From Bathymodiolus brooksi (taxonomy: Eukaryota; Mollusca; Bivalvia; Mytilida; Modiolidae): 64,000 nt of DNA. Of this stretch, positions 11,703-24,700 are shown piece by piece (positions within the stretch are counted from its first letter, which is position 1; every line of letters starts with the position of its first letter). Below the pieces are notes generated by a model. That model worked only from the letters and a program-made list of their open reading frames with translations. It did no database searches and was not told the origin of the DNA. The stretch covers positions 96,997,353-97,061,352 of the forward strand of contig OY804580.1 of assembly GCA_963680875.1 (NCBI GenBank). The letters run 5' to 3'. A program made the position numbers and the translations under genes.

Positions 11703-12157
11703 TACAGTGAAATCTGTCTAAACCGAACCTCCTTGGGACATTCATACTTTTGTGTTCAGAATAGGCCGGTGTTCGGTTTATACAGGTTAAACCTCCTGGG
11801 AACATACATACTTTTAATTTGTGTTCAGAATTAGACAGGTGCTTGGTTTCTACTGGTTGAATTAACAAAGATTTTATGCATCTGGACTTTATTTAAATAA
11901 AGTTCAGTATATACAGCCTACAATATTTAAAGTTCAGTTTTATACAGCCTCAGTCCTCACAATGAGCACCGGTCCTCCAGCCCAAGACCAGTAAAACTTT
12001 GTTCGGAACTGTAAATTTTTCAGTTTTTATTTAGAACTATATATAAATAAATTCAAGAATTTGATTCGGACCAGTAAATTTAAATTTTCATTTCGAGGAC
12101 TAGCAGCCTACAGAATTCCCATTTATTCGGGGTTCGGTTTAGACAGGTTTCACTGTA
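11703..12157. mobile_element. MITE, TACAGTGAAACCTGTCTAAA family, with another MITE inserted
   Basis: TACAGTGAAATCTGTCTAAA to TTTAGACAGGTTTCACTGTA. A CAGTCCTC-family MITE (about 11948-12108) sits inside it, and an internal CCTCCTGGGAACATAC duplication is present. Confidence 0.7.
11948..12108 (+). mobile_element. MITE, CAGTCCTCACAATGA family, nested
   Basis: CAGTCCTCACAATGAGCACC to TTTCGAGGACTAG, inserted inside the TACAGTGAAACCTG element at 11703-12157. Confidence 0.6.
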
Positions 12158-12773
12158 CATATACAGACAGACATTTCATTTAATTAGAATCGTTATTCAG
12201 ATTTATTATTCTCTTTGATTCTCCAACTAATAAATTAGAATGTAATGGATGTCATCGCTACCAAACATACTTGTACACAAAAAATAATTATTTATTTTCT
12301 TTCAAATTTATGATCTATTGTACTCAAAATTTGTGTCACCATGATCTAATAATTCTACCTGACCTCAGTTTATCCTCAATTATATTATAATGATTTATAA
12401 ATAGCATGTCATACATGTACCTATTTTAGGTATCTCCTTTCAAAATTTTTAATTGGAGTGTTATTTTCACTATTGATTGAGGTAAATTATAAATTTAATG
12501 GATTGCTGAACAAAGTGTAATTTATTTTTTGTTATTGACATTTTCTGATTCATATGAATTTAGATTTAACCATTTCCGCATTTGAAATAAATTTAGAATT
12601 TTTTTTTTGCCAAACAAAATATAATTAAATTTAGTTTTTTAAACTTTTTTTTATTGAAATTTTCTGATTCGTATAAATTCAAATTTACTAGAATATAAAG
12701 AAAGAAATTTTTTTAAAGTTACATGTAATTGTTATTGAATACACTCAAATTAAAATTTATTGAGTCTAATATT

Positions 12774-13044
12774 AAGGGCCCTCATGGTCAATGGTCATGA
12801 TCGTATGGTAGTTGGATTTACAAATACCTGTGCAATCAGTGCCTATCACCACAAATGTTATGAGTTTGAATCATGCTCAATGCAAGGTGTACTCGATGCA
12901 ACATTATGTATTAAAAAGTTTGCCAGTGACTTGCAACAGGTTGGTAGTTTTCTCGGGGTACTCCTGTTTTCTCCATCAATAAAACTGACCGCTACGATAT
13001 AGCTGAAACATTGTTGAAAGTGGTGTTAAACACCATAAAACAAT
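12774..13044 (+). mobile_element. SINE family A
   Basis: GGGCCCTCATGGTCAATGGTC to GTGGTGTTAAACACCATAAAA; box B decayed (ATGAGTTTGAATCATG). Confidence 0.8.
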
Positions 13045-13570
13045 CTTAAAGCTAATATTAAAGGGATATAATTAAAGTGAGATGACAGTAAAAACTAAAA
13101 AAAGATTGAAAAAACTATTAATTTTTTAGACAATAATGACAATTCAGGACAATTTGAGAAAAAAGTGTTTTTCGTTTCAAATAGAATACAGAATAGATAA
13201 TTAACTTTATGGCAGATCAAAGAACATGGACTGATTCATGAACAAGGTGAACACAGCTATATATACATTGTATCCACCTTGGCTTTCTCAGTGTGTATAG
13301 AAATTCAGTATCAATGTATAATGCCTTCATAATAAACCTAAAAATCAATGTTCTGTGATATAAATCATCAGAATGAATCAGAAGAAATATCTAGTTTTTT
13401 TTAATTGAACTGTTGATTTTTTTGGTATTTATTTATGCAATAGAATAACTGGTAGTGTACTTCTGGAACTAGTCAATTTTTACCTGCTAATATTGGAATT
13501 TGAACAATTTTTACCTACTAATTCTGGAATTTGTCAATTTTTGCCCGAGTTTCCTTACAAGTTTTTCTTT

Positions 13571-14290
13571 TTTAGCTCGCCTTGCCAAAGACAATGTGAG
13601 CTTTTACCATCACTTGGCGTCCGTCGTCCGTTAACTTTTCACATTTTAATCTTCTCCTTTGAAACCACTCAGCCAAATGAAGTGAAACTTGGTAGGAAGC
13701 ATCTATGGAAGGTCCTCTCTAAAGATTGCTCATTTTGTCCCGATCCATCAGCAAACATGGCCGCCATAGGCAATTCTTGTTTCTGATTGGCCAATTTTTA
13801 AAAATCTTCTCCTCTGAAACCGCTTGACCAAGTGAACTGAATCTTGGTAGGAAGCATCTATGGCAGGTTCTCTAAAAAGATTGCTCATTTCGTCCTGATC
13901 CGTTAATAGACATGGCCACCACAGGCCATTCTTGTTTCTGATTGGTTGATTTCTAAAAAATCTTCTCCTCTGAAACTGCTTAGCCAAATGAATCGAAACT
14001 TGGTAGGGAGCATCCTTGAAAGGTCCTCTATAAAGATTGCTCATTTCGTCTCGATTCATTAACAAACATGGCCACCACAGGCAATTCTTGTTTCTGATTG
14101 GTCGATTTTGAAAAATCTTCTCCTTTGAAAGTGCTTAGCCAAATGAACTGAAACTTGGTAGGAAGCATCGATGGAAGGTCCTCTATAAAGAATGCTCATT
14201 TTGTCCCGATCGGTTAACAAACATGGCCACCACAGGCAATTCTTGTTTCTGATTGGTTGATTTCTAAAAAATCTTCTCCTGATCTGTTAA
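13571..14290. mobile_element. Pearl-like element (copy 2a, 3' truncated)
   Basis: Starts TTTTAGCTCGCCTTGCC and carries about four core repeats, then stops in the TCTTCTCCTGATCTG junction without the CTAG end. It is followed by 14290-14497, which holds four short repeats and ordinary AT-rich DNA. Confidence 0.65.
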
Positions 14291-14402
14291 AAGAAAGATA
14301 ACTCTTGCTTAAGCTGTTAAAAGAAAGATGACTCTTGCCTAAACTGTTAAAAGAAAGATGACTCTTGCCTAAACTGTTAAAAGAAAGATAACTCTTGCCA
14401 TT
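14283..14402. repeat. Short tandem repeat, ~37 bp, about 3.5 units
   Basis: CTGTTAAAAGAAAGATRACTC followed by TTGCCTAAA recurs between the two head-to-tail pearl-like elements. Confidence 0.7.
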
Positions 14403-14497
14403 ATCTCCTTTAGAAATTAACTAATGCTGATATAGTGTAACATGTTTATTCTATACATTACAAAATAGAAGTAGGTATTCACATTTTAATATTCTAT

Positions 14498-15201
<704 letters not shown>

Positions 15202-15671
15202 TTTCCATGTCCGTGCACCCATTTTTTTAACATATTTTGAATTTTTCAAGTTTAGCAATGCATAACATACCAATACTAAAAATTAAATAAAATTAATGCA
15301 TAAACCACCTTTTTATTTGAAAAGTTTTCCCCACACGGCAATTTGATACCTATAAATAAATATTTACATACACTTGAATTACTAAAGGGGTATATATATA
15401 TATAATATGTAAATCATATTCAAAGGTACACACTAGATATATATATTGCCACTTATATTTTCCATTATTATTATATTTAGCTTGGATAATGATTTAAAGA
15501 AAAAGTGATGATGATCTGAACCTTATTTTTCTATTATTTTAGCTTGGATAGCAATGTAAAGTAAAAGTGATGATGATCTGAACCTTACAACATAGTATTA
15601 TTATTATTGGCAGTTGACTATGTAATGCTTTCTACTCTGGAGGATTATAAGGAATCTCAAGAAGTTATACC

Positions 15672-15766
15672 ATGGCCAGGGATGATTTGGCAGATTCTAG
15701 CCTTCCTGATCGTGACGAGGCCAAAGAATTTTATGCTAAATATGAGCCAAAAGAAGCTTTAGGAAA
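15672..15766 (+). CDS. PHKG: PHKG exon 1 (canonical start exon)
   Basis: Encodes residues 1-31 plus two bases of codon 32. It begins [13 protein letters not shown] and ends YEPKEALG, matching the PHK gamma N-terminus (YEPKEILGRG in vertebrates). The ATG has a strong context (ACCATGG), and an in-frame TAA at 15648-15650 rules out a longer N-terminus within this exon. The donor is AAA|GTAAGT, phase 2; the split codon AA|A with exon 2 gives Lys32 inside the glycine loop. A possible 5'UTR acceptor (TTGGCAG|TTGAC) lies at about 15606-15613, so non-coding exons may sit further upstream. Confidence 0.95.
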
Positions 15767-18700
15767 GTAAGTACATGTATTCATTATATTTCTTTATATC
15801 TGTCTAAACCTAACCTCCTTGAGACCAGCTTATGTATTATGAATAGATGGGTGTCTCATTTATGCATCTTTGTACAACTTAAATTAACGAATATTTCCTA
15901 CATTGGGACTTTATATTAAGTTTGTGTATATAGGATTGCGTTTTATTCAGGGTTCAGTTTAGACAGGTTTCACTTTTTATAGCTTGGCCTACATTGATCA
16001 ATCTGTCATTGGTTTATGTTGTAGCCTTCTTGTTTCAGTTGCATAGCAAAAGTGACTCATATGGACCACTTTATCATATTCAAACCGCAAACAATTGGTG
16101 GTGTGCTCGTCTCGAATGCGGTAGATCCTGGGATCGAGCCCTGGTTGAGTCAATACTACCCTTACAATTATAATATAACTACAATGTAGATATACATGTA
16201 CCTGTATATGTATTCATTTATTGAAATAGTAGTCATACATGAATGCTTTTGAGTGAACAGTGTTTCCATTTACAAATACAATGTGCAAATAGTCACCCTC
16301 TCTAATAAAGCCACTCCCACCAAAGGCCAATCCTATTTATCAGACCAGATTTCAGTTGCACTGAAGTAAAAAATACCTACTTCTAAATTAATATTATCCC
16401 CCTCAAGAGAGGTCACCCTTCTTTTAATGCAACTTTTACATTGCAGAAGGGGACTATGCTCTGACCAGCTTTTTTTTCGGAAGGGGGTCAATAATTTGAG
16501 TAAATTCCTCCAGAAATATGAAACGTTCATGTCATGTCTCTCAGTTTTTTTCATTTCGGAAGGTGGTCAGTAAATTCCTTCAGAAATATGAAATGTTCAT
16601 GTCATGTCTCTCAGTTTTTTTCATTTCGGAAGGTGGTCAGTAAATTCCTCCAGAAATATGAAATGTTCATGTCATGTCTCTCAATTTTATCAGATACATT
16701 TAACTTGATTTACTGTAAGTAAGAATTTGACCATGGGTTGTTTTCTTTGTTAACAAATGTATCTTGTTCTTTGGTTAAGCAAATACTAGTAATGGTTTTA
16801 TAATAGGTTAACTGTCAGTATCCTGGTTTAATTTACTGCCTGTATATCAGAAGATTGATTTATCTCTTAGAGTATTTATGTAAAAGACAATTTATATAAC
16901 ACATGAAGTGTTAAGCCTCATTGATACAGGAAGTGTTAAGCCCCATTGTCATAGGAAGTGTTAAGCCCCATTGTCATAGGAAGTGTTAAGCCCCATTGAC
17001 ACAGGAAGTGTTAAGCCCCATTGTCATAGGAAGTGTTAAGCCCCATTGTCATAGGAAGTGTTAAGCCCCATTGACACATTAAGTGTTGAGCCCCATTGAC
17101 ACATGAAGTGTTAAGCCCTATATATTTGTACAATAATACCCCCAGCAAAGCTATTGTAAATGCATCCTCTAATATCACATACAGGCCGCTAATAGAGGCT
17201 GATGATACAGGCTGTTAATAGGGGCCGATGATACAGGCCACTGTACTTTAATAATTTGACCCATTTTTGGGACAATGTTGATATCGTTTACGTAATGCAT
17301 TTTTCTGACGTCACACTATTGTTCGAACAGTGGATTATTTTTAAGAATCTACAGTTTATTCTTTTGTTCTTGAATATATGAACTTTAACCTTTTACTGTT
17401 TTAGGCTTAAAAACGTGTTTTACTTATTTTTGGGCTTTCGTGTCTCGAACCACTGCTGGGCTTTTCAAAGTCTATTTTGACTTTCAAAACTTCCATCTAC
17501 CCACTCGGCTACAGTGACCACACTACTAAATGCTATAATTAGTATATTTGACTCTTGATAGTAAGATTTGTAAAAAAAAAATATCAACAATTTGTTTAAA
17601 AAAGCAATAAACAAGACACGGTACAAGTATTTCAGATCTGGCATAATTTGTGTTCAGAAATGACGAGTATGTGAACTTTTAAAATGTATTCTCGCAATAC
17701 AAAAACAACAAACGAACTGACTGCAAGTAATAACAAATCAGACAGACCACAGGTGAAGATTTGGGACACTTGAAAGACCTTGAAATATCTAAATATAAAC
17801 GATTCTTTTCACTTGAAAGACCTTGAAATATCTAAATATATACCTGAGAATCGAAAGGACGTTGACCAATAACGGGTTTCTTTTTCCGCATTCGTACTCA
17901 GGTGACGGCTTGGTGCTACGCACCTCAGCCTTCACCTGAGTACTCATGCGGAAAAAGAAACCTGTTATATCCACACCAAGGCCTTCACCTGAGTACGAAT
18001 GGGGAAAACGAAACCTGTTATATCCAATACGGGCCGCTTCTTTTGTTTCAATAGTACTGTATCCTATACATATTGACACAGTAAAGTGTTAAGCCCCATT
18101 GACACTATCAAAGTTGTCCATCAAAAACTTTGTCAAAGATGTCTCCGACACTATCAAAGTTCTTTGATGGTTTATCAAAGATTTGGGCAGGGATTTTATG
18201 TAAACAGTAATAAAACATGACTCCAGCTAACAAATATATTATTTTCTTCTGTGTGAGTACTGTCTAAGCTGTTGCAGTTGGCAGCTCAGGACTCCCTAAC
18301 ATTACAATTCTAGTAGCCCATGGCCAGAAAAACATTTTGGGGCCACCATCTGACTTTACACATGAACAATTCATAATTTCAGTAGCCAGCTGGGCTCCTG
18401 TCTTGACAATTTTCTGGGACCTAGGCCATTGGTTTTTGTTTATCCAAATATGAAACATGTATTTACATGTAATCAGTTTAATGAATATAGAGAACAGAAA
18501 GGTCCTGTAGTACAGTAATTCCTCCTCTTATAATGCCACCCTTTCTGCAATGAAAAAGTGACCTTTATGTGGGGTGGCCTCTCTTGAGGGTGACAATTTG
18601 GTAGTATTTTACTATCTCAGTGCATCTGAAATCTGGCCTGATAAGAGAGATGGTCTTATAAGAGGGGATTACTGTATCTTGCTTAAAAACTATGAAATCT

Positions 18701-21700
18701 AAATGAAACCATTGAACTTTTATTCGCCAACGATATCTTGTACCTGTATATACCTGTATGTACAAGTTACATGTATATCTATAGACTATATTACCATTTC
18801 ATCTGAAAAAACTTGGATACTGTGAAAAATTATAAAATCTAAGTGGAACCGAACGTTTGAACCTTTTTTCGCCAACGATACCTTGTACCGGTAGTCTTCG
18901 CCTTAATTTTTTTCACCTAATTGGCCAAAAGCGAAATTTAGAAAAAAAATTATTTATTCAAACATAGTTTTTCATAATTTTCACTTGTCCGAATCCAGTT
19001 TTGCTTGTCCCGGTGTCATATGGTATTTTGAACCCCATGGTAAATTGACACCGGGGTCAATTTACCCTCTATGTTACCATATTGTCTGAAAAAAATCTTG
19101 GATACTGTAAGTTTTCATATAAGTTTGCTAAATACCCTTCAAGTATTGATAATCTTCAATACATAGTGATAAATAGTCATTTTACACTGTTAACATAGAG
19201 ATAAACAAGTGTTTTACACCGCTATGCCAAATATTTATCTTATTTAAACAAGCTGTTCAAACTTCACATTCTTTGATTAAATTCTTTTTTATCCTGGCAG
19301 ATATATGTTGTCTTGGTCATGACTTCCCTTGTGATGACCATGACTAATCAATGCCTTGTTCATACTTCCTAGCAATATGGGAGTTGTACTGAAAAATGAA
19401 CTAATAGCATTTTGTCACTCTATTTAATATGGTAATCTAATGCTTCAGTCCTCACAATGATGATGAGCAAAGGTCCTCTGGCCCAAAGACTAGTAAAACT
19501 TTGTTCGGACCATGACCAGTAAATTTTTCAGTTTTTATTTAGAACTATATAAAAATAAATTCAAGAATTTGTTTCAGAACTAGTAAATTAAAATTTTCAT
19601 TTTGAGGACTGAATTTCTTTGTAATGATTGAAAGCAAAATTTAGATTTTGACAATGGAAGATCTATGTTGTTAACCATTTATATACCTGCAATAGAGAGC
19701 AATAACAGTCCTCGGATTGAAGATTTAAATTTACTGGTCTGAATCAAATTCTTGAATTCATTTAATGATTTTATAAAAATATCTAAATAAAAATTGAAAA
19801 TATTTACTGGTCCAAACAAAGTTTACTGGTCTTGGGCCAGAGGACCAGCGCTCATCGTGAGGACTGTAATAAATGCTATATCTTTACACTAGTGAAAATG
19901 CAAACATATTGTAAAGTGGAAATTTATAAATACATGTACATGCATGTATGTGTGAATATGTGCATGGTCAAAACAGAGTCATGGAAATTAGATAAAAGAT
20001 AAAATGTCTAGAAGCATTTCCAAAATCAATATAAAGTTGTTTATAAAACATATTGTATTGATATAGTATGTCTGAAATATTATTAGTATGTTTTATTTAT
20101 GTACATTTAAAGAATGTGTGGTATTTGCAGTTTTATTTGAATGAAAGGGTTTGTAATGAGAATTCTCCTTAGTTCTCAGAGGCATTGTAGTAGATCAGAA
20201 AGTGTTGGCAGGAGGCAAGCTTTTTGAGGGGACCTGAAATTGGGTGGGGGAGGGGGAAGAAATTTTAAGTGGCCTTGGACAAACATAGGTAGCATAAATT
20301 ATATCAGTAGACAGGAATCAAACTCACAAATGAAAGCCAGAGTTCACGAAATGTGTCAGTCCTGTCAGACATGACCAGCAAAATTTGGGCAGATTTTGCT
20401 AAGGACTGACACAAGATTGGTATTTTGCAATAGAAAATTAATGAGGACCGACATTTTTTTCACTAGGACCACCAAAACCCATATGCAATTTCGCAAACTC
20501 TAGAAAGCAGTAATTTTGTAGATTGATGTATATCCAAATAACCCACCCCCTTCTAAAACTAATTGAGCCACATATATGTGGTGTGGCGTAACGGTTAATA
20601 GTGTACTCGCCTTGAGTGTCGTAGATCCTGAGTTTGAACCTTAAATCAAGTCAAACCAAAGACTTTAAAATTGGCAAAATTAACTACTTCTCCGCTAAGC
20701 ATGCAGCATTAAGGAGTAAGAGCAAAGACTGGTTGACTTGGAATCAGGATAATGTAGAGTGACATGTCTACCCACGGACTATTGTTTCACTAGTGAGTTA
20801 TTAACACTATTAAAATCTAACTAAGTGTGTTATTCTAGTACATGGCAGACATCATCATCATCTTATCATAATTTAACCATCATATAGCTGAATAATTGCT
20901 TGCTTGGTGCTACGCAATAATGACTGACTAGTGAAATCGAGAAACTTGCCAATAGTACTCGGCAATTGATGTACTTTATATCATAAATTAAAATTAATTG
21001 ACAGGAATCAAACACACAAGCTTAAGCTTTAATACTAATAGGCAGTGATTTTATATATTGAAATATTACCCCTCACCCTCATCCCCCCTTAATACTTATT
21101 TAATCTTATAGTAACAGATGTCCTATAAAGAAAGGAGTGTATTTATATATAGATTCATGTCTTACATAATTTTACAAATATAGGTAATACTCTTATCTAT
21201 ATCCCTATTTGATTGTTAGTGTTTGACACATCATACCTGTCAGTTAGTGTTGTCACCTGACAATATAAATATAGGTAGATAAAGTCTACTTTATTTTTAC
21301 TTATATCTTACCTTAGTAATGCAGAAAATATTTGTGTTTGATATGACATGTATTTTCACTTTTCTTTAACCTTAAAAACGTTTAAGGCAACTGAGTTAAG
21401 ATGTGAGGATATATTATTATTTCATGATATCAAACCAACTTATGATTAAATGGTTTATAAGGTATATTTCACCAATCACCAAACATTTTAGTGAAAAAAA
21501 AAGTTCCTGTAGTCCACCTCTTATAGAAACACCCCTTCTGCAATGAAAAAGTGGTCATGTAAGAGGGGATGCCAATATATAGCTGAAATATTGCTAAAGT
21601 TGGCAATAAACACCAATTAATCAATCAATCAATATAAGAGTGGTGACCTCTCTTGACTTAAAATGTATATTAAAACATTGGGAGACATGCCATGAAAATT

Positions 21701-24700
21701 CTATATTTCTGTAGGAATTACTGGCCAGCATAGTCTGTTATTACAATAGTCCCTCTCTTATAAGAATTACTGGCCAGCATAGTCTGTTATTACAATAGTC
21801 CCTCTCATATAAGAATTACTGACCAGCATAGTCTGTTATTACAATAGTCCCTCTCTTATAAGAATTACTGGCCAGCATAGTCTGTTGTTACAATAGTCCC
21901 ACTCTTATAAGAATTACTGGCCAGCATAGTCTGTTATTACAATAGTCCCTCTCTTATAAGAATTACTGGCCAGCATAGTCTGTTATTACAATAGTCCCTC
22001 TCATATAAGAACATCTGTTATTACAATAGTCCCTCTCATATAAGAACATCTGTTATTACAATAGTTCCTCTCTTATAAGAATTACTGGCCAGCATAGTCT
22101 GTTATTACAATAGTCCCACTCTTATAAGAATTACTGACCAGCATAGTCTGTTATTACAATAGTCCCACTCTTATAAGAATTACTGGCCAGCATAGTCTGT
22201 TATTACAATAGTCCCTCTCTTATAAGAATTACTGGCCAGCATAGTCTGTTATTACAATAGTCCCTCTCTTATAAGAATTTCTGGCAAGCATAGTCTGTTA
22301 TTACAATAGTCCCTCTCTTATAAGATTTACTGGCCAGCATAGTCTGTTATTACAATAGTCCCTCTCTTATAAGAATTACTGGCCAGCATAGTCTGTTATT
22401 ACAATAGTCCCACTCTTATAAGAATTACTGGCCAGCATAGTCTGTTATTACAATAGTCCCTCTCTTATAAGAATTACTGGCCAGCATAGTCTGTTATTAC
22501 AATAGTCCCTCTCTTATAAGAATTACTGGCCAGCATAGTCTGTTATTACAATAGTCCCTCTCTTATAAGAATTACTGGCCAGCATAGTCTGTTATTACAA
22601 TAGTCCCTCTCTTATAAGAATTACTGGCCAGCATAGTCTGTTATTACAATAGTCCCTCTCTTATAAGAATTACTGGCCAGCATAGTCTGTTATTACAATA
22701 GTCCCTCTCATATAAGAATTTCTGGCAAGCATAGTCTGTTATTACAATAGTCCCTCTCTTATAAGAATTACTGGCCAGCATAGTCTGTTATTACAATAGT
22801 CCCTCTCTTATAAGAATTACTGGCCAGCATAGTCTGTTATTACAATAGTCCCTCTCTTATAAGAATTTCTGGCCAGCATAGTCTGTTATTACAATAGTCC
22901 CTCTCTTATAAGAATTTCTGGCCAGCAGTCTGTTATTACAATAGTCCCTCTCATATAAGAACATCTGTTATTACAATAGTCCCTCTCTTATAAGAATTAC
23001 TGGCCAGCATAATCTGTTATTACAATAGTCCCTCTCTTATAAGAATTACTGGCCAGCATAGTCTGTTATTACAATAGTCCCTCTCTTATAAGAATTACTG
23101 GCCAGCATAGTCTGTTATTACAATAGTCCCTCTCATATAAGAATTACTGGCCAGCATAGTCTGTTATTACAATAGTCCCTCTCATATAAGAACATCTGTT
23201 ATTACAATAGTCCCTCTCTTATAAGAATTACTGGCCAGCATAGTCTGTTATTACAATAGTCCCTCTCATATAAGAATTTCTGGCCAGCAGTCTGTTATTA
23301 CAATAGTCCCTCTCTTTTAAGAATTACTGGCCAGCATAGTCTGTTATTACAATAGTCCCTCTCTTATAAGAATTACTGGCCAGCATAGTCTGTTATTACA
23401 ATAGTCCCACTCTTATAAGAATTACTGGCCAGCATAGTCTGTTATTACAATAGTCCCTCTCTTATAAGAATTACTGGCCAGCATAGTCTGTTATTACAAT
23501 AGTCCCTCTCTTATAAGAATTTCTGGCCAGCATAGTCTGTTATTACAATAGTCCCTCTCATATAAGAATTTCTGGCCAGCATAGTCTGTTATTTCAATAG
23601 TCCCTCTCTTATAAGAATTACTGGCCAGCATAGTCTGTTATTACAATAATCCCTCTCTTATAAGAATTTCTGGCCAGCATAGTCTGTTATTACAATAGTC
23701 CCTCTCTTATAAGACCACTCCTTCTGCTATGAATAAAGTGGCCTTATAAGAGGAGTGGCCACTCTTGAGGAGGATATCATATGGATATCACCATCAATTA
23801 GAACCAAAATAGTTGTCATGGATATCACCATCAATTAGAACCAATGTAGTTGTCATGGATATCACCATCAATTACAACTAATGTTGTTGTCATAGATATC
23901 ACCATCAATTAGAACCAGAGTAGTTGTCATGGATATCACCATCAATTAAAACCAATGTAGTTGTCATGGATATCACCATCAATTAGATCCAAAGTAGTTG
24001 TCATGGATATCACCATCAATTAGAACCAAAGTAGTTGTCATGGATATCACCATCAATTAGAACCACCGTAGTTGTCAACAGTCATGGATATCACCATCAA
24101 TTAGATCCAATGTAGTTGTCATGGATATCACCATCAATTAGAACCAAAGTAGTTGTCATGGATATCACCATCAATTAGAACCAAAGTAGTTGTCATGGAT
24201 ATCACCATCAATTAGAACCACAGTAGTTGTCATGGATATCACCATCAATTAGATCCAATATAGTTGTCCTGGCTATCACCATCAATTAGAACCAAAGTAG
24301 TTGTCCTGGATATCACCATTAAGTAGAACCAAAGTAGTTGTCATGAATATCACCATCAATTATAACCAAAATAGTTGTCATGGATATCACCATCAATGAG
24401 AACCAAAGTAGTTGTCATGGATATCACCATCATTTAGATCCAATGTAGTTGTCATGGATATCACCATCAATGAGAACCAAAGTAGTTGTCATGGATATCA
24501 CCATCAATTAGATCCAATGTAATTGTCATGGATATCATCATCAATTAGAACCAAAGTAGTTGTCATGCCATTATCCATCACAATCAAGGTCATACATTGC
24601 AAATGGTTATCTGAAAAATCATTTATTCAATATCAGATGAATATTAACCCAAGAAGCCTGATAGAGTAAATATGTAATATGATGGTGAATGTTGAGTTAA

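Noticed and set aside
13748..14065. 105-codon minus-strand frame rich in [14 protein letters not shown] repeats (also 14890-15273 and 43789-44082)
   Set aside because: Core repeats of the pearl-like elements translated; repeated in every copy and disrupted between them.
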